From: JBCCSZ01 sp039199225
GTDB lineage: Bacteria > Bacteroidota > Bacteroidia > Chitinophagales > Saprospiraceae
NCBI GenBank assembly: GCA_039199225.1
Contig: JBCCSZ010000369.1
Location: 1-6,671, forward strand
Direction of reading: 5' to 3'
Length of the DNA stretch: 6,671 bases
A program made the position numbers and the translations under genes. The notes below the pieces were generated by a model. It was not told where the DNA came from and did no database searches. It worked only from the letters and a program-made list of their open reading frames with translations. Each line of letters opens with the position of its first letter. Position 1 is the first letter of the stretch. Shown piece by piece: positions 1 to 5,066 of this stretch.

Positions 1-82
1 ATAGGGTCTGTCGCTCTTTAAGGGCCTCGATAGCCACTTTTGCCTTAAAACTTGAACTGAACTTTCTTCTGCTTTTTTTCAT
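1..82 (-). CDS. IS3-family transposase OrfA, N-terminal fragment (runs off window)
   Basis: Read on the minus strand from the ATG at 82-80, the frame stays open to the window edge and gives 27 residues. They begin MKKSRRKFSSSFKAKVAIEA and continue with LKERQTL. This is the typical start of OrfA of IS3-family elements (HTH_Tnp_1 type): a basic N-terminus, then an F-x-x-x-FKAKVA-EALKER helix that opens the helix-turn-helix used to bind the element's ends. In IS3 elements OrfA is normally joined to the DDE-integrase OrfB by a programmed -1 frameshift, but that part lies outside the window. The call rests on remembered family resemblance over a short stretch. The family is fairly sure; the subgroup cannot be told. 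Confidence 0.8.
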   Translation of the reverse strand, partial: MKKSRRKFSSSFKAKVAIEALKERQTL

Positions 83-128
83 ATCACAAATTACGCTTTT
101 TCAACTTAACTCGTGGTCTAGTTTTTCA
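1..128 (-). mobile_element. Left end of an IS3-type insertion sequence (partial)
   Basis: The transposase start at 82 points out of the window, so the element's 5' end must lie a short way to the right of 82. A leucine-rich-repeat coding remnant becomes recognisable from about 131. IS3 ends usually read 5'-TG...CA-3', and the plus strand has CA at 127-128 directly before the LRR frame, so I place the boundary there. The opposite end, its inverted repeat and the 3-4 bp target duplication are not visible, so the exact boundary is inferred. Confidence 0.5.
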
Positions 129-277
129 AGGGTATTATAGTAATTCCTGAATGGGTTCTGACTTGCAATGAATTAAGAGAGATGGATGTAAAAGATAATT
201 TTATCACTGAGCTACCTCACTGGATTGAACAACTTAGAGAATTAAAAATATTGATGTTAGATGGAAACCCATTGTGA
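122..277 (+). pseudogene. Leucine-rich-repeat protein, C-terminal remnant interrupted by the IS
   Basis: This frame is open after the TAG at 119-121 and ends at TGA 275-277. It encodes two typical 23-residue LRR units. One contains IPEWV...CNELREMDVKDN. The next reads FITELPHWIEQLRELKILML and then DGNPL before the stop. The pattern LPxxIxxLxxLxxLxLxxNxL is that of bacterial LRR proteins, which generally serve protein-protein binding. No credible start codon or full-length protein is present. The open frame reaches back to the inferred IS end near 128, so the gene's 5' part probably lies on the far side of the element. Coding before about 129 would belong to the IS. The LRR identity is confident; disruption by this IS is inferred. 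Confidence 0.65.
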
Positions 278-620
278 ACCGTTGTGACTAGGTCCGCAGA
301 ATTTTCATTTGAACACTCGAACAGCCATTGGCTAATCATTGGTAAAACGCTGGATACCGTTGACGAACGCTGGACCCGTTAGCTATCCTTCGTCCGTATT
401 GCCTAGACCCCCAGTACTTAATGGCTCAGCAAAATACTTGTTAGACATCCCACTACAACATCCGATTTACACCAACATTTTTCCATTCCTTCCCTCGTAG
501 GCATACGCCAAAGCCTCCACAGAAAATCACAGATGCCTTGACCGATTTATAAGATCAAAGAAATCCTAGCAAAACCAATAAGCAGCCAAAAGAAGGAAAT
601 GCGGAAATTTCATTAGACTT
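278..620. other. Intergenic region without a recognisable gene
   Basis: I see no convincing coding frame, RNA gene or terminator hairpin in these 343 bases. The LRR remnant's frame happens to stay open after its stop until a TAG at 378-380, but the translated residues do not continue the LRR pattern. The only structure I can point to is an imperfect tandem repeat at 346-380. The 3' side borders the convergently placed end of the SDR gene; no T-run hairpin is evident after that gene's stop. Confidence 0.5.
346..380. repeat. Short imperfect direct repeat
   Basis: AACGCTGGATACCGTT (346-361) is followed after four bases by AACGCTGGACCCGTT (366-380). The copies share AACGCTGGA and CCGTT and differ by one substitution or indel step between these blocks. 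The repeat lies in non-coding DNA and has no obvious function; it may be a local slippage duplication. Confidence 0.5.
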
Positions 621-1424
621 TTATTTCTTGCTGGGCTTGCGATAAACTCGATCCAGCACTTGGTTGACGAGCCCTTGTGGGGCTACTTTTGCTAGAAAGA
701 CCTGTAAGGCGTCTAGGAAAGTTAGTGTGAATACTTTTTTGCCTTTGCGAAATCCTTCTAGGGTTAGGTGCGAGGCTTTTTCTACGGGTAGTAGCCAGGC
801 GCTGAGGTGGTCCAATTCGTTTTTGCGGATCATTTCGGTTTGAATGCCGCCGGGTAGGCTGACGCTGATGGTGATGCCGGAGTTTCGGTTCTCCCAAGCG
901 AGCGCACTGGCGTAGTGGGTAATGAAGGACTTTGTGGCCGAGTACAGAGCTTGCCAGGGGAGGGGGATGCGACTGGCCATACTGGAGATGAATAGAATGC
1001 CTCCTGGCTGGTTTGACTGGCGGAAATACTGAATGGCCAAGTGTGCCAGCTCCGTGGTATGTGCCACGTTCGTAGCAATCAACTGTTTTTTGCGTGTAAG
1101 GTCCACTTGGTGGTCTAGGTCAAAGGCGGTTACACCGGCATTTAGGATGACGGCATAGAGTTCGTGCTTTGCTACAAGTTCTGTAAAGGTGGTATGAAGT
1201 TTTTTGGTGTCGGTCAAATCAACTGAATATATTTCTATGTCTGATTTTTCTTTGATTTGCTTTTGGAGGCTGCGCAGCTTATCCGTACTCCTAGCCAGCG
1301 CAAGAATCTTGGCGCCATAGGTTTCAGCCAAGTCAATGCACATCTGCCGGCCTAAGCCTGATGAGGCGCCAGTGACTAGGACCCACTTATCTTTGAAATT
1401 GAGTTGCTTGTTGCGATGGAACAT
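621..1424 (-). CDS. SDR-family NAD(P)-dependent oxidoreductase
   Basis: This is a 267-aa classical short-chain dehydrogenase with a Rossmann fold, probably cytosolic. Visible motifs are the cofactor loop TGASSGLG (residues 18-25), Arg45 at the end of the second strand (suggesting NADP(H) preference), VDL with Asp69, NAG (95-97), Asn119, catalytic Ser148 in FISSMAS, and Tyr161/Lys165 in YSATK. The Asn-Ser-Tyr-Lys tetrad is therefore complete. A PGG...T segment follows the active site as usual. The substrate cannot be read from the sequence; closest by feel are general DltE/YqjQ-like SDRs. I chose the ATG at 1424-1422 because it gives the usual family length. The frame extends upstream to a TTG at 1487 (288 aa), adding a lysine-rich stretch without family support. 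It lies downstream of the 489-aa gene on the same strand with a gap of about 200 bases, so co-transcription is uncertain. Confidence 0.9.
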   Translation of the reverse strand: MFHRNKQLNFKDKWVLVTGASSGLGRQMCIDLAETYGAKILALARSTDKLRSLQKQIKEKSDIEIYSVDLTDTKKLHTTFTELVAKHELYAVILNAGVTAFDLDHQVDLTRKKQLIATNVAHTTELAHLAIQYFRQSNQPGGILFISSMASRIPLPWQALYSATKSFITHYASALAWENRNSGITISVSLPGGIQTEMIRKNELDHLSAWLLPVEKASHLTLEGFRKGKKVFTLTFLDALQVFLAKVAPQGLVNQVLDRVYRKPSKK

Positions 1425-1581
1425 TGTGTCGTACTTCTTTTGAGCTTGTTCGCTGTAAATGTAGCTCTTTTGAGGTTTTTTGCCCAAAAACCTGTTTATA
1501 GACCATTCGTCGTAGCAATCTTTCTCTACCTTTCAGTAGGGGAGTAGGTGCATCCATTTCAAAAAGTTATTGCATTTTAAG

Positions 1582-1593
1582 ACGACTGGTCGT
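1582..1593. promoter_or_regulatory. Perfect 12-bp palindrome upstream of the SDR gene
   Basis: ACGAC-TG-GTCGT is an inverted repeat of two 5-bp arms with a 2-bp centre. It sits in the gap between the SDR gene and the 489-aa gene, some 160 bases before the SDR ATG at 1424. It could be a dimeric repressor site, but no regulator gene is adjacent, and a palindrome of this size can occur by chance. Confidence 0.2.
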
Positions 1594-1632
1594 AAATCTG
1601 GTGGTATACAGGGGGCGCTATGTAAGAAACAC

Positions 1633-3102
1633 CTATCTGTAAATCCTCCTTCTCCCATAAGGATGGTTTTTGCTCAGCGTATACAATACCATTTCCCAGA
1701 GATTAAGGTAGGGGATGATCTCAATGTCTTGATTTTGTGTCATGCGAATGTGGCGCGATTTGAGCCGCTTGAGATCGTTGGCAGTATGGCGCAAAACAGC
1801 CTGGTAATGGAATCGATAGCGAGGTATTTTTAGCAACATCTCGATAAAAGTTCGAGCGCGAATCAGCTCGCGACTCTTCATATGCCGGTCGATGTATTTT
1901 CGAATGGCTTCTGCGCGGTCAATGATTAGATCGTTGTTGTGGCCGATGCTGTGGATGAGTTGGAGGATGATGATATTGATGTTGTTGCCCTGCTTGTCCT
2001 GAGAAAAAATAGGAACAGACTCAATAAATTTTCGATAGTGTGGACGCCTTCCTTCGTTGGCCTGAACGCGCTTGTTTTTTATTAAAAATGCAATGTAGCC
2101 GCGCACGATCTTCCATTGCTCATTCAGTGCCTTGGAAATTTGAGGTACGGCATTGGCGGCTAGGTATAGATGATACGCCTGTTGGTATTCGCCAGAATGG
2201 AGTTCAATCAGCAGGCGATAATACGTAAAGACGCTCCAGGTGTATTGGTCTTTGCGAACGCAGCCAATGGCTATTTTAATGTTTTCGCGGGCAGCATCGT
2301 ATTGACCAAGGATGAGTTGGGCCGGTGTCAGTTGGTACCTGTAGGTAATTGTTCTGTCGATCTTTCGATCTTCCATAAAACGGATGGCGCCTTGGCAGAT
2401 GTTGACGACGGCCTGGTAGTCATGCTCTAGGTAATAGCGCATGATGTTGAAGTTCCAAATGAAAATATTGATGTTTACAGAATTGTAGCGCAAGTGATGG
2501 TTCACCTTTTTACAGACTTGCGCCAGTTTTTCGCGTATGAATTTATTATTCTGCCGACTGCTGTTGCGCAAGGCGGCAATTTCGGCCCAACGCCCCATAA
2601 CTTCTTCCTCTGCATTCGCCATTTCCCTTTGTTCCAGCATGAGCTTTTTATAGCGATTGCCTTTGCGACCATTATTCTCAATCACCAGGTATAAGTAGTA
2701 CAGTTCCAAACAAATATCGGCTGCAATACGGTGTAGTTGGTACTTTTGGGCCTTTCTCAGGGTTGTCAGTAGAAGGTCTTGAACATCTTCGCGATGGCCT
2801 TGTGCCAAAAGCATTTTGATTGCTGCCAAGCTTTGCCAACACTCGGCATGTACCTGCTGATTCATGGTCGTGTAGTACCAAGGGTGCATTAGAACTGCTT
2901 TTGTCAATTGGCGAACCAACTTCATTTTTAGCTCCGAAAAACGCTGTCTTTGGCGAGTGCCTTGGTACAACTGCTGCATCGCTTCCTGTGGACTCTTTAG
3001 TTTTCTGGATTGGACCAAATCAAAGAATTGCTTGCACTCTGCATCGAGCCGATGGCCAATGAGAGGGTCAATTCTTGTGATTAATCGAATAAGGCTTTTC
3101 AT
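1633..3102 (-). CDS. Uncharacterised helical protein, 489 aa
   Basis: I do not recognise a named family. The protein looks almost wholly alpha-helical. It has no signal peptide or membrane segment, and its long amphipathic helices include a TPR-like middle (about residues 215-335: YYLEHDYQAVVNICQGAI, GQYDAARENIKIAIG, GEYQQAYHLYLAAN). The C-terminal half has conserved-looking blocks: a KFIESVPIFSQDKQGNNINI segment, IDRAEAIRKYIDRHM, RARTFIEMLLKIP and EIIPYLNLWEMVLYTL. From memory, proteins of about 500 aa with such a tail recur as hypothetical proteins in Saprospiria genomes; a search would be needed to confirm this. The start ATG at 3102-3100 gives MKSLIRLITRIDPLIGHRLD. It is divergent from the GG-leader peptide gene, with 155 bases between the two starts. 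A scaffold or binding role is a guess from the fold alone. Confidence 0.8.
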   Translation of the reverse strand: MKSLIRLITRIDPLIGHRLDAECKQFFDLVQSRKLKSPQEAMQQLYQGTRQRQRFSELKMKLVRQLTKAVLMHPWYYTTMNQQVHAECWQSLAAIKMLLAQGHREDVQDLLLTTLRKAQKYQLHRIAADICLELYYLYLVIENNGRKGNRYKKLMLEQREMANAEEEVMGRWAEIAALRNSSRQNNKFIREKLAQVCKKVNHHLRYNSVNINIFIWNFNIMRYYLEHDYQAVVNICQGAIRFMEDRKIDRTITYRYQLTPAQLILGQYDAARENIKIAIGCVRKDQYTWSVFTYYRLLIELHSGEYQQAYHLYLAANAVPQISKALNEQWKIVRGYIAFLIKNKRVQANEGRRPHYRKFIESVPIFSQDKQGNNINIIILQLIHSIGHNNDLIIDRAEAIRKYIDRHMKSRELIRARTFIEMLLKIPRYRFHYQAVLRHTANDLKRLKSRHIRMTQNQDIEIIPYLNLWEMVLYTLSKNHPYGRRRIYR

Positions 3103-3203
3103 ATTCTTTGTTTTTTAAGTCATCTAATTTACTGACTGATAGTTTTTTATGATGTCTGACACATCGGTGTTTGGCATAACAAGATAACGTATTTGAATCC
3201 TTT

Positions 3204-3234
3204 TTTGTCAAAATTATATTCCCTTCTATTGGTG
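3204..3234 (+). promoter_or_regulatory. Candidate Bacteroidota-type promoter for the GG-leader peptide
   Basis: TTTG at 3204-3207 is followed, after exactly 19 bases, by TATTGGTG at 3227-3234. The known Bacteroidota consensus is TTTG-N19-TAnnTTTG. The -33 box and spacing fit; the -7 box keeps TA and the final TG but has GG in place of TT. Transcription would begin near 3241, giving a very short leader before the ATG at 3258. This is a motif match only. Confidence 0.35.
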
Positions 3235-3257
3235 TACTTAGCATAAAAATTTAAATC

Positions 3258-3389
3258 ATGAAAGTACTAGACATTATTTCAAAAGTGAAAAAGTTGAATG
3301 ATTCCCAAATGAATCAAATCAAAGGAGGCTCAGATACTACTGCCGATGCAAATGCTGATATCATCATCATTGATGATACCATCTTATAG
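3258..3389 (+). CDS. Double-glycine leader peptide: candidate RiPP or bacteriocin-like precursor, 43 aa
   Basis: ATG at 3258 and TAG at 3387-3389 enclose 43 residues. The N-terminal 24 read MKVLDIISKVKKLNDSQMNQ followed by IKGG, a textbook double-glycine leader. Relative to the GG cleavage site, hydrophobic residues sit at -4 (Ile21), -7 (Met18) and -12 (Leu13), the positions recognised by C39 peptidase-ABC transporters. The predicted core is SDTTADANADIIIIDDTIL (19 residues). It has six Asp, four Ser/Thr, an Ile4 run, and no Cys, Lys, Arg or aromatic residue. Bacteroidota encode many such GG-leader natural-product precursors, usually with a modifying enzyme nearby, but none is visible in this window. 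Without Cys it cannot form lanthionine rings. Ser/Thr plus Asp would permit ester macrocycles (graspetide-like), or it may be exported unmodified. The leader is convincing; the mature product is unknown. Confidence 0.75.
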   Translation: MKVLDIISKVKKLNDSQMNQIKGGSDTTADANADIIIIDDTIL

Positions 3390-3702
3390 TATAGAACCTT
3401 CAAACACAAAAGCAAGTTGGTTAATCGCTCTTTAAGGAAAATGCATTCACGCACGTTCCTTAAAGAGTGGTTATGCGATCCTAATCAATTGAATACAAGC
3501 TTGATGGCAACCTATTTCAGGACTATACAATTTGGGTTATAATTAATCTTATGTTAAGTAACAATAAAGAGAGATGTGTCTTGTCTCAAAAATCCCGGAC
3601 CAGCAATTGTCTTTTGTGTTGCACGAAATTCTGATCATCGAGCAAATGGTTTTATCCTGCCAATTCGGTCTGCAAAATTAGTGGACTGTGTACTCTTTAT
3701 CC
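3390..3702. other. Intergenic region between the GG-leader gene and the repressor gene
   Basis: The convergent 313-base gap between the peptide gene (plus) and the LacI-type gene (minus) holds a strong hairpin at 3422-3473 (listed separately). A 23-codon ATG frame at 3551-3622 encodes a peptide with Cys at 9, 20, 23 and 24, but I find no leader or family pattern in it. No modification enzyme, immunity gene or tRNA is visible. Most of the remainder looks like plain AT-rich spacer. Confidence 0.5.
3422..3473. terminator. 18-bp stem hairpin after the GG-leader gene
   Basis: The arm at 3422-3439 pairs with 3456-3473. Its inner 12 bp (CTCTTTAAGGAA with TTCCTTAAAGAG) are perfect, and the outer 6 include two G-U wobbles when read as plus-strand RNA. 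The loop is 16 bases (3440-3455). It starts 32 bases past the peptide stop. There is no T-run after the right arm, so it is not a standard intrinsic terminator. It could still stop or stabilise the short peptide mRNA, or serve both convergent genes. The stem is seen directly; the terminator role is inferred. Confidence 0.45.
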
Positions 3703-4785
3703 TTAGCCAATCAGTTCGAAAGCGGCCTGCTTTTTCAAGTAGTACTCGGCATTTTCCTTGACAACAATGTCTAAGGGCAAAAATTGCGTTTTTTCGACTG
3801 CTTGCTTGAGAATCAAGTGTCTAAACAAGCTCATAACGCCCAAAAAGCCTTGTTCTGAAGGGTTTTGGTTGATCAAGAAGTTGATTTTGTTGGCTTGCAG
3901 ATATTCCAGGTTGGTTGGGATGAGATCGAAGCCGGCGATTTTTAGCTTGGAATGGAAGCCTTCCAAGCAATCGATGATCTTGTGGACTCGCGAGTTGGTG
4001 ACAAAGATGCCGCAAAGACGCGAATCGTCTGCTATGAGCTGATGTATAAAGGCTTTCAGCTGTATGGGGTCGTTGAAACCCTCGAAGTCTTTGCGGATGA
4101 TGTCGATTTTTTTGTTGCCGTTGTTGTGCGCGAAGTAGTCCCGGAATCCTCGTTCTTTTTCCAAAAGGTGCTGGGCAGCCTGGGTCCCTATCTCTAGGTT
4201 GAGCAGGCAGACCGACTGGCCTGAATTGGCACCAAAGCTGAGCAATCGAGCCCCCAATACCCCACTTTGGTAGGAATCCTGGCCAATGTAGCAGAGAGCA
4301 TCACTGTCGGCTATGTTGGTGTTGACGATCACTTTGGGGATGCCGTTTGCACTGCACTGCGCCAGTAACCACTGGGCTTCCTGAAAGAAAATGGGCGGAA
4401 ACAATAGGCCATCGGGCTTTTGATCCAGGATCGTTTGGGCCGTCTGAAGGAAGCTTTGAGGATCGAAATAGTCAAAAAAGAAAGGCTCAACCACTAAGCC
4501 ATAGTGCTGCACTGCCTTCTGCGCACGCTCTACCCCATCTTGGGTTTGCCGCCAATACATGTCTTTTTCTGTATTTGGAAGCATCACCGCTACCCGAGTG
4601 GTTCGGTTATAAGCCAATGTGCTGGCCAATAAGTTGCGCTCATAGCCCAACTCCTCCACGACTTTCAGTACCCGCTCTTTGACTTCAGGAGCTACCTTTC
4701 CCCTATTGTGCAATACCCGATCGACTGTTCCCGTGGAGACACCTGCCTTCATCGCGATGTCTTTGATCCTTACCTTTTTTTTCAT
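3703..4785 (-). CDS. LacI-family transcriptional regulator, probable repressor of the adjacent nagB-type gene
   Basis: This 360-aa protein has the LacI layout. The N-terminal helix-turn-helix is at residues 5-25 (VRIKDIAMKAGVSTGTVDRV). A hinge helix with Leu57 (LLASTLA) matches the leucine that PurR and LacI insert into the central CpG of their operators. A periplasmic-binding-protein-like sugar-sensing domain runs from about residue 64 to the end (RVAVMLPNTEKDMYWRQ..., GLLFPPIF, YIGQDSYQSGVLGARLL, IAGFDLI). It probably binds DNA as a dimer in the cytoplasm and responds to a sugar or sugar phosphate. Divergence from an amino-sugar gene suggests a glucosamine or GlcNAc-derived ligand. I chose the ATG at 4785 because the HTH begins right after it and a -7-like box lies just upstream. 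An in-frame TTG at 4839 would add 18 residues unlike the family. The three palindromes in the divergent gap are its likely operators. Confidence 0.9.
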   Translation of the reverse strand: MKKKVRIKDIAMKAGVSTGTVDRVLHNRGKVAPEVKERVLKVVEELGYERNLLASTLAYNRTTRVAVMLPNTEKDMYWRQTQDGVERAQKAVQHYGLVVEPFFFDYFDPQSFLQTAQTILDQKPDGLLFPPIFFQEAQWLLAQCSANGIPKVIVNTNIADSDALCYIGQDSYQSGVLGARLLSFGANSGQSVCLLNLEIGTQAAQHLLEKERGFRDYFAHNNGNKKIDIIRKDFEGFNDPIQLKAFIHQLIADDSRLCGIFVTNSRVHKIIDCLEGFHSKLKIAGFDLIPTNLEYLQANKINFLINQNPSEQGFLGVMSLFRHLILKQAVEKTQFLPLDIVVKENAEYYLKKQAAFELIG

Positions 4786-4802
4786 TTTTACTATGTGTTG
4801 CC

Positions 4803-4810
4803 CAAAGATA
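4803..4810 (-). promoter_or_regulatory. -7 box of the LacI-type regulator gene
   Basis: The minus strand reads TATCTTTG here, an exact TAnnTTTG box, 17 bases before the ATG at 4785. No clear TTTG lies 19-20 bases upstream, so only the -7 element is supported. If it is used, the transcript would begin just before the ATG at 4785, which excludes the longer TTG start at 4839. Confidence 0.4.
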
Positions 4811-4914
4811 ATCAACCCAAACCACTTGCTGCCCTCCAAATGAGTCCTCGCTCAGTTGAAATCACAACAAACTACCTCATTTACCTCCAAAGTAGTTGTA
4901 AAATATTTATCTAA

Positions 4915-4928
4915 CGTGTTCGAACACA
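4915..4928. promoter_or_regulatory. Operator palindrome 1 (distal)
   Basis: CGTGTTCGAACACA contains the perfect 12-bp palindrome GTGTTCGAACAC (4916-4927) and differs from operator 2 at one outer base. Its centre is a CpG, as usual for LacI/PurR-type sites. It lies 130 bases from the regulator start and is centred 31 bp from operator 2. Confidence 0.75.
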
Positions 4929-4945
4929 TTTTTATAGATTATTGG

Positions 4946-4959
4946 TGTGTTCGAACACA
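4946..4959. promoter_or_regulatory. Operator palindrome 2 (middle)
   Basis: TGTGTTCGAACACA is a perfect 14-bp palindrome with a central CpG. It is the best copy of the three-site array and is centred exactly 31 bp from both neighbours, so all three sites face nearly the same side of the helix. It is the probable binding site of the divergent LacI-type protein. Confidence 0.8.
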
Positions 4960-4976
4960 AAAATAATTAAATTTTG

Positions 4977-4990
4977 TGTGTGCGCACACA
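4977..4990. promoter_or_regulatory. Operator palindrome 3 (promoter-proximal)
   Basis: TGTGTGCGCACACA is a perfect 14-bp palindrome that differs from operator 2 only at one symmetric pair (T to G, A to C). It ends 18 bases before the nagB -7 box. Its right half therefore occupies the position expected for the -33 element, so a bound repressor would block RNA polymerase there. Confidence 0.8.
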
Positions 4991-5008
4991 TTTAGTGAAA
5001 ATTATCTA

Positions 5009-5016
5009 TATCTTTG
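5009..5016 (+). promoter_or_regulatory. -7 box of the nagB-type gene promoter
   Basis: TATCTTTG is an exact match to the Bacteroidota TAnnTTTG box. The expected -33 site (about 4986-4989) lies in operator 3 and reads ACAC rather than TTTG, so the promoter may be weak or need help. Transcription would start near 5022-5024, about 45 bases before the ATG at 5067. No Shine-Dalgarno sequence is evident, which is common in this phylum. Confidence 0.5.
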
Positions 5017-5066
5017 TATGGTAAACGATCTAAAAATCAGTCCGTCACACTCAAAACAGTTTAGCT

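Noticed and set aside
11..23. TCGCTCTTTAAGG in the transposase gene is identical to 3425-3437 in the hairpin arm
   Set aside because: A 13-base match between two places in a window this size is near chance expectation. The flanks do not match, so no shared origin is supported.
278..380. Continuation of the LRR frame past its stop
   Set aside because: The frame is open for about 33 codons but the residues show no LRR periodicity. An open run of that length is not significant.
3551..3622. A 23-codon peptide with four Cys residues
   Set aside because: It has a plausible ATG but no GG leader, no supported promoter and no family pattern. A frame this short is expected by chance.
3576..3761. A 61-codon GTG-start plus-strand frame downstream of the hairpin
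   Set aside because: It has a GTG start, overlaps the end of the LacI-type gene antisense, and its sequence shows no recognisable domain or leader pattern.
4786..4839. Extended N-terminus of the LacI-type protein from a TTG at 4839
   Set aside because: The extra 18 residues do not resemble the family. The HTH begins just after the ATG at 4785, and a -7-like box falls within the extension.
4870..4897. Inverted repeat AACTAC...GTAGTT upstream of the regulator
   Set aside because: Only six perfect pairs with a 16-base spacer, no CpG centre and no resemblance to the operator array. Likely chance.
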